Origin: Thermococcus sp.
GTDB lineage: Archaea; Methanobacteriota_B; Thermococci; Thermococcales; Thermococcaceae
Assembly (NCBI GenBank): GCA_027062125.1
Contig: JAMOTW010000042.1
Coordinates: forward strand, 1 to 10,558
Direction: 5' to 3'
Length of the DNA stretch: 10,558 nucleotides
Below are positions 1 through 5,631 of this stretch, piece after piece. A program made the translations under genes and the position numbers. Position 1 is the stretch's first letter; each line of letters opens with the position of its first letter. The notes beneath the pieces were generated by a model that worked only from the letters and a program-made list of their open reading frames with translations, was not told where the DNA came from and did no database searches.

Positions 1-448
1 TGGCCGGGACCTCCCTTCTGTCGCCGTCTCCAACCGCAACGAGAACACCGTCCTTGACCTCAAAGGCCGTCCCGTCTCCAGTACCGAACTCGTGAACGAG
101 CCTTCCTCCTCTGACTCTGCCGGAGAGCTTTACGCCTGTGATGCTGGCTATCTCCTGCGCGTCTCTGAACCTCCCGTCAATCCACGCGAGGAGGCAGAGC
201 AGGCCCTCAACGAAGCCGAGGTAATCGGCCCGGCCCTTCACCACGACCCACCTACCGAGGGAGAACTCGACCTCTGCCTTTGGCCTGGCACATTCCCTGA
301 GCCTGTAATTCAATCCCGGTGAGAAGAGCTTTCCCACGAAGTCGCTCTCGTCCCTCGTCGCCTCGTCCACGAGCGCCTCCAGTGCGGCCTTCTTTATGCA
401 CTCTTCAAGATTGTCATCGATTAGAGACGCTCTAATTTCCACATCCAT
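1..448 (-). CDS. hypothetical protein, partial (N-terminal 149 residues)
   Basis: An open frame runs from an ATG at 448 to the left edge without a stop, so the C-terminus is missing. The protein starts MDVEIRASLIDDNLEE and contains a charged helical N-terminal part (about residues 10-45). A more hydrophobic middle follows, with WVVVKGRADYLGFVEG near residues 68-83 and LLCLLAWIDG near 84-93. The visible end is glycine- and charge-rich with beta-like stretches such as AFEVKDGVLVAVGDGD. There is no signal peptide and no clear membrane helix, so it is probably cytoplasmic. I do not recognise the family and assign no function. The start is supported by a good TATA box about 27 bases upstream (471-481) and by the absence of an earlier in-phase start, which suggests a leaderless transcript. 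Codon use matches the neighbouring archaeal genes, so this is a real gene and not a shadow. Confidence 0.75.
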   Translation of the reverse strand, partial: MDVEIRASLIDDNLEECIKKAALEALVDEATRDESDFVGKLFSPGLNYRLRECARPKAEVEFSLGRWVVVKGRADYLGFVEGLLCLLAWIDGRFRDAQEIASITGVKLSGRVRGGRLVHEFGTGDGTAFEVKDGVLVAVGDGDRREVPA

Positions 449-470
449 ACGATTTGGAGTTGGAACGAAC

Positions 471-481
471 TTTTTAAAGGT
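471..481 (-). promoter_or_regulatory. TATA box for the partial gene at the left edge
   Basis: On the minus strand this reads CCTTTAAAAA, centred about 27 bases before the ATG at 448. With the usual archaeal TATA-to-start distance the transcript would begin at or next to the start codon. No Shine-Dalgarno sequence lies before the ATG, which fits a leaderless mRNA. The box lies just past the stop codon of the broken DUF1624 gene (487-489). Confidence 0.55.
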
Positions 482-486
482 TGCGG

Positions 487-1238
487 TTACAGGGGAATCC
501 CTGGCAGTGGGCCGTGGACGAGCCTCAGTGGCCCCACGAGCACCGGCTGGTGGAGGAGGTATATCGCCAGGGTGTGCCTGCCCGCGAAGGCGACGAAGTG
601 GACCACGGGGCTCTGCGGCAGGGAAAGATGCATTTTTCTTGTTCCTCCGGGATAGAAAACGCTCCCCGCGACCATTCCCATGAGGTACACTCCAAACCAT
701 GGAAAAATCGGGAAGTAATCAGGGGCGAAGTAGTTCTCGGGCGTGATGCCCAGGGGAAGGAGCCAGAGGCCGTCGTGGAGGCCGTTCACCAGGAGATGGC
801 CAAAGAGGAAAAAGAAGACCCAAAAGACGTTCTTCCTACCAAAGCGATAGAAAGGAACCGCCAGCAAGGTGGCCACGCCGAGAAAGTGGAGTATTCCGAA
901 GTGGATCGTCATCTCGCCGGGGAGGCGGGAAGTGACGAGGGTTATCAGCAATCCAAGGCCGAAGAGCTTGAGGAAGCGTTTGAAGTACTTCAAATAGGGG
1001 CGTGGGTTTTTCCTCACCGTTCTGGAATAGCTTATCCACATGGAGAGGCCCGAGGTGAATATGAATATCGACGCAGTGGCTATGGCGAAGAGGCGCCGGA
1101 GAGGTGGTGTTCGTTGTAGCCGAGGAAGAGCCACAGGTCGGTCACGAAGTTCGAGACGACCATCATGGTTATGCCAACGCCGCGCAGGAGGTCGACCTCC
1201 CAGTAGCGGCCGCGGAGGTAAACCTCGAAGCCGAACAT
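487..1238 (-). pseudogene. DUF1624 / HGSNAT-like membrane acyltransferase family protein, frameshifted
   Basis: Two overlapping minus-strand frames together make one DUF1624-type (heparan-alpha-glucosaminide N-acetyltransferase-like) membrane protein. The first frame starts at the ATG at 1238 (MFGFEVYLRGRYWEVDLL...), with the typical D-x-x-R-G motif and a first membrane helix. It reaches ...YNEHHLSGASSP and stops at TAG 1080-1082. The second frame continues from about 1104 with LRRLFAIATASIFIFTSG, further hydrophobic helices, and a family-like C-terminus containing GRHTLAIYLLHQPV, and stops at 487-489. The offset equals the loss of one base around 1095-1108; restoring it would give a reading such as HHLFRRLFA. 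An in-frame TAG lies seven codons before the ATG at 1238, which fixes the start. Related eukaryotic enzymes acetylate glucosamine; the role of prokaryotic members is not settled. It could be a true recent pseudogene or a sequencing error. No slippery sequence suggests programmed frameshifting. Confidence 0.8.
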
Positions 1239-1258
1239 AAGGTTTCTTGGGACCCATC

Positions 1259-1270
1259 CCTAATAGTAGT
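1259..1270 (-). promoter_or_regulatory. possible weak TATA box for the DUF1624 gene
   Basis: The minus strand reads CTACTATTAG, centred about 27 bases before the ATG at 1238, at the distance expected for a leaderless transcript. The match to the TATA consensus is weak. Read-through from the CPBP gene, which ends 45 bases upstream of the ATG, is an equally good explanation for expression. Confidence 0.25.
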
Positions 1271-1283
1271 TTCGCCTTCCAAC

Positions 1284-1886
1284 CTATAAGAGGACACACA
1301 GGACGTCGAAGAGAAGGGAGCCGAACCAGTGGAGGAGGAAGCTGGGCAGGAAGCTTTCGCTCTTCAAATCCATCTTGGCGAAGATTATCCCGGCCACGAA
1401 CGAGTAGGGAACCTCGATGCCGGGCTTACCAATGTGGGCCAGGGCGTACGGAACGTCCTGCGCAAGGATGGCCAGCCACTCGTTCTTTTTCGCAAGAGGG
1501 AAGAGGAGCATCCCCCTGAAGAAGGCCTCGTGGGCGAACATGATGACCCCGACCGCGAGCTCCTTGACGAAGAAGTCACCCCAGCCGGAGTACTCGAATA
1601 TCGGGTAGTAGTTCTTCATCTCGGGTATCGTCGCACCGTAGAGGCTCAGCGGTATCGTGGCGATGAAGAGAACGAGCGCCCATCTGTAGCCGGAGCCCCT
1701 TCCAAGCTGAACCCCAAGTTCGCTCCCCCTGAAGCCCACGGCCACCCCGATAAGCAGCGGGACCGCGAAGTAGAACAGCAGGTTGTAGAACGCCCAGCGG
1801 AATATCCCGCCGTCGCTGTACCTGACGACGAGAATCAGCGGGAGCAGGATAATGTAGAGGACGTAGGGGTTTCTCCTGAGCTCCAT
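1284..1886 (-). CDS. CPBP-family intramembrane metalloprotease, possible archaeomyxosortase (MrtA-like)
   Basis: This 200-residue polytopic membrane protein is of the CPBP (Abi/CAAX prenyl protease 2-like) family. Hydrophobic helices cover about residues 9-22, 30-50, 68-84, 108-120, 134-150, 160-172 and 182-200. Catalytic motifs are visible: HEAFFRG at 119-125 (E120, R124; the usual first Glu of EExxxR is His119), YALAHIG with H151, and LLHWFG with H186. These residues normally form the metal site and active centre in the membrane. Size and style fit the small Thermococcales CPBP protein annotated elsewhere as archaeomyxosortase, proposed to process CGP-CTERM surface proteins; that subfamily call is from memory and uncertain. 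No CGP-CTERM substrate is encoded here. The ATG at 1886 has no Shine-Dalgarno but has a TATA box about 25 bases upstream, so the mRNA is probably leaderless. The gene ends 45 bases before the broken DUF1624 gene. Confidence 0.85.
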   Translation of the reverse strand: MELRRNPYVLYIILLPLILVVRYSDGGIFRWAFYNLLFYFAVPLLIGVAVGFRGSELGVQLGRGSGYRWALVLFIATIPLSLYGATIPEMKNYYPIFEYSGWGDFFVKELAVGVIMFAHEAFFRGMLLFPLAKKNEWLAILAQDVPYALAHIGKPGIEVPYSFVAGIIFAKMDLKSESFLPSFLLHWFGSLLFDVLCVLL

Positions 1887-1904
1887 GTGGAAAAGTTGGG
1901 GAGG

Positions 1905-1916
1905 AGGAATAAAAGC
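1905..1916 (-). promoter_or_regulatory. TATA box for the CPBP protease gene, beside a 10-base palindrome
   Basis: The minus strand reads AAGCTTTTATTCC here, centred about 25 bases before the ATG at 1886, which predicts a leaderless transcript. It overlaps the perfect palindrome AAAAGCTTTT (1911-1920) whose last base belongs to the FKBP stop codon. Termination of the FKBP transcript and start of the next gene are therefore packed into about 35 bases. Confidence 0.5.
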
Positions 1917-1919
1917 TTT

Positions 1920-2957
1920 TCACTCCTCCTTGGGCTCTTCCTTCTTCTCAGACGCCTTGGTCTTCTTGCTGGTGGTCTTCTTGGTTGTGGTCCTCCTCGT
2001 CTTCCTGCCCTTGGTGCTCTTGGTGGTCTTCTTGCTGGTGGCCTTCTTGGTCTTCTTCTTGGCCTTCTCCTCGGTTGCCTCTTTCTCCCCTTCCTTGGCC
2101 TCGGCTTCCTCAGCCTTCTCCTCTTCCTTGGTCTCTTCCTCGACTTTCTCCTCGACCTTCTCCTCGGTTGCCTCTTCCTCCGCCTTCTCGACGAGGGGCT
2201 CGCTGACCTCTTCCTCGAGCTCTATGACCTCCTTCTCCTCCTCGGGCGGCTTGAGGAGCTCGTCGACGCTCGGCTTGAAGGTTATCTCCTCGTAGCCGAT
2301 GAACTTGAGGTCGCTCTCGAGGAGTATCTCGCCGAGGACGAGGGTGTTCTTGTCGATTTCGTCAAGGAGCTGGCCGAAGTCAACGCTGACGTCCTTCTCG
2401 CCGACCTCGATGATGACCTTCTCCTTGTCGACGTTCGGCATGCGGAGCTCTATGAGGGCCTTGACCTTCTCGATTGGGTCCTCTATCTTCTCGAGAACCT
2501 CGACCTCGTAAACCAGATGCTTGCCGGCATAGGGGTGGTTGAAGTCGACCCTAACGCGGCCACCGCTGACGGTGAGAACCCTTCCCTTGAGCTTCCTGCC
2601 GCTCTCGGTCTCTATCTCAATGGGCATGCCCGGGAACGGGTAGATGCCCTGCCTCCTGAACTGGCCGAGGGTGAAGGTCTTTATGAGCTTGGGGTCGCGC
2701 TTGCCGAAGCCCTTCTCGGGCGGGACGATTATCTCATACTTCTTCCCGACCTCGAGCCCCTCGAGCTGCTCGTCGAGGCCGCTGAGGACGTGGCCGGCTC
2801 CAACGGCTATCGGAACCGGGCCGTAGATGCCCTTCTCGTTGTAGATGCCCGCCTCCTTGGCAACTTCCTCAAAGGTCGTGTCGAATATCTCACCGGTCTC
2901 CTTGACCTTTCCGGTGTAGTGAAGCCTTATGACGTCTCCCTTCTGAACCTTCATCAT
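1920..2957 (-). CDS. long archaeal FKBP-type peptidyl-prolyl cis-trans isomerase with a charged C-terminal tail
   Basis: The 345-residue product starts MMKVQKGDVIRLHYTGKV. It carries an FKBP fold split by the insert-in-flap domain: FKBP part 1 with FDTTFEE (25-31), the VGAGHVLSGLDEQLEGL stretch (52-68) and VPPEKGFG (78-85); the insert at about 86-138; and FKBP part 2 with FNHPYAGKHLVYEVEV (139-154). Residues 160-228 match the extra C-terminal domain of the long (26-30 kDa) archaeal FKBPs. These enzymes speed prolyl isomerisation and act as folding chaperones in the cytoplasm. Residues about 236-298 are Glu/Lys-rich and acidic, 299-338 are almost only Lys, Thr, Arg, Ser and Ala, and the end is KKEEPKEE. 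This tail adds over 100 residues to the usual length. The start is set by AGGAGGT at 2962-2968; the second ATG at 2954 is an equally possible start. An open frame reaches upstream to 3182 but crosses the promoter and antisense cysS, so it is not used. Confidence 0.95.
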   Translation of the reverse strand: MMKVQKGDVIRLHYTGKVKETGEIFDTTFEEVAKEAGIYNEKGIYGPVPIAVGAGHVLSGLDEQLEGLEVGKKYEIIVPPEKGFGKRDPKLIKTFTLGQFRRQGIYPFPGMPIEIETESGRKLKGRVLTVSGGRVRVDFNHPYAGKHLVYEVEVLEKIEDPIEKVKALIELRMPNVDKEKVIIEVGEKDVSVDFGQLLDEIDKNTLVLGEILLESDLKFIGYEEITFKPSVDELLKPPEEEKEVIELEEEVSEPLVEKAEEEATEEKVEEKVEEETKEEEKAEEAEAKEGEKEATEEKAKKKTKKATSKKTTKSTKGRKTRRTTTKKTTSKKTKASEKKEEPKEE

Positions 2958-2961
2958 CGTG

Positions 2962-2968
2962 ACCTCCT
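2962..2968 (-). promoter_or_regulatory. strong Shine-Dalgarno site for the FKBP gene
   Basis: AGGAGGT on the minus strand lies 4 bases before the ATG at 2957 and 7 bases before the ATG at 2954. It supports starting translation at one of these two adjacent codons. Other genes in this window lack such a complete site, so strong expression is plausible. Confidence 0.75.
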
Positions 2969-2999
2969 TTTCCTGCTCTACCCCGGATTGAGGGGGTTG

Positions 3000-3011
3000 C
3001 TTTTTAAGCTT
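3000..3011 (-). promoter_or_regulatory. TATA box for the FKBP gene
   Basis: The minus strand reads AGCTTAAAAAGC, centred about 48 bases before the FKBP start. A transcript starting about 25 bases downstream would carry a leader of roughly 20-25 bases that includes the AGGAGGT site. It is divergent from the cysS promoter. Confidence 0.6.
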
Positions 3012-3088
3012 TTGCCGGTGCCACAGCGGCCCGACGGGCATCCAATTTGAAAACCCCCGTACACAAACCTGACCAGAACGACGGCGAT

Positions 3089-3101
3089 AACCTAATAAGA
3101 G
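3089..3101 (+). promoter_or_regulatory. TATA-like box for cysS
   Basis: CCTAATAAGAG is centred about 38 bases before the ATG at 3133. The predicted transcript start near 3120 leaves a short leader containing GGTGGTGAG, a typical Thermococcales ribosome binding site, about 5 bases before the ATG. Confidence 0.45.
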
Positions 3102-3132
3102 AACCCTCCGAAGTTCCCCCGGTGGTGAGAAG

Positions 3133-4563
3133 ATGGCCATAAGGATATACAACACCCTGACAAGGCAGAAAGAGGAGTTCAAGCCGCTCAGAGAGGGCGA
3201 GGTCAGGATGTACGTCTGCGGACCAACCGTTTACGATTACACCCACATCGGCCACGCGAGGACGTACATAGCCTTCGACGTGGTGAGGCGCTACTTCGAG
3301 CACCGCGGCTACACCGTCCTGATGGTCATGAACTTCACCGACATAGACGATAAAATCATCCGCAGGGCGAACGAGACCGGCGAGGACCCGAAAGAGCTCG
3401 CGGAAAAGTTCCTCCGCTATTTCCTGGAGGACATGGCGGCCCTCAAGGTCAAGCCAGCCGATATCTATCCGCGCGTTACCGAACACATAGAGGACATCAT
3501 AGACTTCGTGAGAAAGCTCCAGGAGAAGGGCTACGCCTACGAGGGAAGCGACGGCGTTTACTTCGAGGTTCGCAAGTTCAAGGACTACGGCAAGCTGAGC
3601 AAGATAAAGGTGGAGGACCTCGTTAAAGGCGCGCGCGTCGAGCCCGGTGAGGGCAAGAAGAACCCCGAAGACTTCGCCCTCTGGAAGAAGGCGAAGCCTG
3701 GAGAACCGAAGTGGAAAAGCCCCTGGGGCGAGGGAAGGCCCGGCTGGCACATCGAGTGCTCCACGATGAGCACCAAGTACCTCGGAGAGAGCTTCGACAT
3801 CCACGGCGGCGGAAACGACCTCATCTTCCCGCACCACGAGAACGAGATAGCACAGACAGAAGCGTGCACCGGCCACGAGTGGGTCCGCTACTGGATGCAC
3901 ACCGGCTTCCTCATGGTCAACGGTGAGAAGATGAGCAAGAGCCTGGGCAACTTCATCACCATACGGGAGGCCCTAAAGCGCTACGACCCCGAGGTGATAA
4001 GGCTCTTCGTGCTCCAGAGACACTACCGCTCGCCGCTCGACTACACGGAAGAGGGCATGGAGCACGCGAAGAACAACCTCGAGCGCCTGTATAACACCCT
4101 CGAGAACATCCGTGTGGCCATGGAGAGGGCGGAGATTTCCTTCAAGTGGGGCCAGGAGGAGTTCGAGGCCTACGAAGCGATAAGGAACGCGAGGGAGAAG
4201 TTCTACGAGGCCATGGACGACGACTTCAACACGGCCGAGGCTCTGAAGGCAGTCTTCGAGGCATCGAACGCTATCAACCGCTACCTGACCCAGGTGGAGA
4301 CGCCGAAGGAGAGCATACTGAGGAAGGCCTGGGAGTTCTTCAGGATCGTGAGCGAGGTCTTCGGCATATTCGAGGACTACTTCCGCGAGGAAAAGGGCGG
4401 CGAGGAGGAGGAACTGATAAGGCTCCTCATAGAGGTGCGCGCCCAGCTCAGGAAGGAGAGGAACTTCGCTTTGGCGGACAAGATAAGGGCCCAGCTCAGG
4501 GAGATGGGCATTCAGCTCGAAGACACGCCGCAGGGGACGATATGGAAGAGGGTTAGGGTCTAA
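3133..4563 (+). CDS. cysS: cysteinyl-tRNA synthetase
   Basis: This 476-residue class I aminoacyl-tRNA synthetase joins cysteine to tRNA-Cys using ATP in the cytoplasm. The length is close to that of bacterial CysRS. The HIGH signature is THIGH (H38-H41) and the KMSKS signature is at 266-270. The zinc-binding residues that select cysteine are all present: C29 (YVCGPTVYD), C209 (HIECSTM), H234 and E238 (HHENE), nearly matching the E. coli numbering of C28, C209, H234 and E238. The C-terminal part (about 310-476) is the helical anticodon-binding region, with the DALR-like stretch DDDFNTAEAL and RAQLRKERNFALADKIRAQL, which is normal for the family. The enzyme looks intact and complete. The start at ATG 3133 is supported by GGTGGTGAG just upstream and by alignment of the HIGH motif near residue 40. 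It is divergent from the FKBP gene; the next gene has its own promoter, so cysS is probably transcribed alone. Confidence 0.98.
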   Translation: MAIRIYNTLTRQKEEFKPLREGEVRMYVCGPTVYDYTHIGHARTYIAFDVVRRYFEHRGYTVLMVMNFTDIDDKIIRRANETGEDPKELAEKFLRYFLEDMAALKVKPADIYPRVTEHIEDIIDFVRKLQEKGYAYEGSDGVYFEVRKFKDYGKLSKIKVEDLVKGARVEPGEGKKNPEDFALWKKAKPGEPKWKSPWGEGRPGWHIECSTMSTKYLGESFDIHGGGNDLIFPHHENEIAQTEACTGHEWVRYWMHTGFLMVNGEKMSKSLGNFITIREALKRYDPEVIRLFVLQRHYRSPLDYTEEGMEHAKNNLERLYNTLENIRVAMERAEISFKWGQEEFEAYEAIRNAREKFYEAMDDDFNTAEALKAVFEASNAINRYLTQVETPKESILRKAWEFFRIVSEVFGIFEDYFREEKGGEEEELIRLLIEVRAQLRKERNFALADKIRAQLREMGIQLEDTPQGTIWKRVRV

Positions 4564-4600
4564 TTCCCCCACCTTCTTTTGTCACCTTTCAATCAAAACC
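4564..4600 (+). terminator. possible weak oligo-T terminator after cysS
   Basis: Pyrimidine-rich DNA after the stop codon contains CTTCTTTTG and CACCTTTC. Archaeal termination often occurs at short T tracts without a hairpin, but these are short and interrupted, so the assignment is weak. Confidence 0.25.
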
Positions 4601-4610
4601 GGAAGCAAAA

Positions 4611-4623
4611 CGCTTAAATATAA
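4611..4623 (+). promoter_or_regulatory. TATA box for the phosphoribosyltransferase operon
   Basis: CGCTTAAATATAA is a strong archaeal TATA match centred about 37 bases before the ATG at 4654, with an adenine-rich possible BRE (AGCAAAA) directly upstream. It predicts a leader of about 10 bases containing AAGGGA. Confidence 0.65.
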
Positions 4624-4653
4624 CCTCCCGTCCGCTCAATTAAGGGAAATCCA

Positions 4654-5301
4654 ATGAAGAAGTTTCCGGCTTATCTGGCTTCTTGGGACGATATTGAGAG
4701 ATGGGCCAAGGAAGGAGCTTGGAAGGTACTCGAGGACGGATGGATGCCCGACGTTGTTGTTGGGCTTGCAAGGGGCGGCTGGGTTGCCGCGCGCCTGTAC
4801 TGCGACTACCTCGGCGTTAAGGACCTCGTCAGCCTCAAGGTCGAGCACTGGGGCGTTACAGCGACCCCGGACGGAAAGGCCAGGCTCAAGTACGGGAGCA
4901 ACTACAGCCTCGAGGGCAAGAAGGTTCTCATAGTCGACGACATCAGCGACACCGGAGAGAGCCTGACCCTGGCCAAGAACTACGTTGAAAGCCAGAAACC
5001 GTCGGAGATAAGGGTCGCCACGCTTCTAACGATAAGGGGCTCCCGCTTCAAGCCGGACTACTACGGCGAAGAAATAGACTGGGCCTGGATAGTCTTCCCG
5101 TGGAACTTCGTCGAGGACATGATAAACCTCGTGAACAACCTCTTCGAGGAGAGGGACGCTTTGACCACCGATGAAATCATCGAGCTGTTCAAGGAGCTCC
5201 ACAACCTCGAGGTTCCGAAGGGCAAGCTCGAGGAAGCCCTCCGCATGGCCGAGCGCAGGAAAGTTTTTAAGTTCCGCGAGGGAGCCTGGCGCAAAGCCTG
5301 A
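4654..5301 (+). CDS. purine-type phosphoribosyltransferase (COG2236-like, hypoxanthine/guanine)
   Basis: The 215-residue protein has a type I phosphoribosyltransferase fold. The PRPP-binding motif is VLIVDDISDTGESL at residues 91-104, with the two adjacent acidic residues D95 and D96. The N-terminal strand-loop MPDVVVGLARGGWVAA (about 30-45) is the pyrophosphate-binding loop region. WAWIVFPWNFVEDM near 140-155 resembles the base-side region of archaeal hypoxanthine/xanthine-guanine enzymes. Family members transfer ribose-phosphate from PRPP to a purine base in salvage; the exact base cannot be read from sequence. Residues about 165-215 form an extra charged helical tail (TTDEIIELFKELH ... KVFKFREGAW), making it longer than the roughly 150-residue Pyrococcus enzymes I know of. 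The tail might be a small winged-helix-like or dimer domain. The gene has its own TATA box and is followed after 12 bases by a small gene, probably in one operon. Confidence 0.88.
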   Translation: MKKFPAYLASWDDIERWAKEGAWKVLEDGWMPDVVVGLARGGWVAARLYCDYLGVKDLVSLKVEHWGVTATPDGKARLKYGSNYSLEGKKVLIVDDISDTGESLTLAKNYVESQKPSEIRVATLLTIRGSRFKPDYYGEEIDWAWIVFPWNFVEDMINLVNNLFEERDALTTDEIIELFKELHNLEVPKGKLEEALRMAERRKVFKFREGAWRKA

Positions 5302-5313
5302 GGAAGTGGTACC

Positions 5314-5631
5314 TTGGACAGGGAGAAGAAGGTCAAAGAGATCAAAAACCACAGCGTCTACGCGAACGAGATATACGAGATGCACAGCGAGAGCATCAAC
5401 GATGTCCTTGACAACTACGAAGGCCTCAAAAGGGACTACCTCAGTGACCACTCGCGTGCCAGAATCGTCAGGATAGTCTTCAACGAGGACAACGGCCTCC
5501 CGCTGGCGATAGAGTTCAACAGAAAGGACGACAGCTTCAAGGGGTTCACAATAGCCATCGGCAAGCCCCACATCAAGAGCAACGGAAACGGAAAGGAAGA
5601 AAGCTCCCCTCAGGAAGGGGAAAGCGGCTGA
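5314..5631 (+). CDS. small hypothetical protein with TTG start
   Basis: This 105-residue soluble, charged protein begins (M)DREKKVKEIKNHSVYANEI. The middle is ordered-looking and alternates helix and strand (VRIVFNEDNGLPLAIEFNRKDDSFKGFTIAIG). The tail from about residue 88 is flexible and rich in Gly, Asn, Ser and Glu. It has no signal peptide or membrane segment. I recognise no family and give no function. The chosen start is TTG at 5314, preceded by GGAAGTGGT; the first internal ATG (residue 23) would cut off an N-terminal helix. It begins 12 bases after the phosphoribosyltransferase stop with no promoter between, so the two are probably co-transcribed. Its last 22 bases overlap the 3' end of the convergent DUF4932 gene. 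Clean codon use and the dense archaeal arrangement support a real gene. Confidence 0.75.
   Translation: MDREKKVKEIKNHSVYANEIYEMHSESINDVLDNYEGLKRDYLSDHSRARIVRIVFNEDNGLPLAIEFNRKDDSFKGFTIAIGKPHIKSNGNGKEESSPQEGESG
5605..5621. terminator. small hairpin in the convergent 3' overlap
   Basis: TCCCCT and AGGGGA form a 6-base stem around a 5-base loop (CAGGA), exactly where the two convergent genes overlap. It is symmetric for both transcripts and could pause or protect 3' ends. No oligo-T follows on either strand, so it is not a classical terminator and may be coincidental. Confidence 0.25.

Noticed and set aside
487..1299. Translating the DUF1624 region as a single frame from the ATG at 1299
   Set aside because: The first 69 or so residues of that frame are Arg/Pro-rich nonsense antisense to nothing sensible, and they overlap the end of the CPBP gene. 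The true N-terminus lies in another frame starting at 1238.
2950..2960. A C box-like motif (GATGATGA) suggesting a C/D box guide RNA
   Set aside because: It is formed by the tandem ATG ATG AAG at the FKBP start. No matching D box arrangement was found around it.
1329..3050. A 573-codon open frame on the plus strand
   Set aside because: It lies antisense to the FKBP and CPBP genes. Its Leu/Leu-Gly-rich low-complexity protein is the mirror of GAG/AAG codons, and it spans the FKBP promoter region.
2958..3182. Upstream N-terminal extension of the FKBP open frame
   Set aside because: It crosses the TATA box and the AGGAGGT site and overlaps cysS; the FKBP family begins at MKVQKGD.
3004..3900. 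A 298-codon open frame on the minus strand
   Set aside because: It is antisense to cysS, which has every expected motif, and it would run through both divergent promoters.
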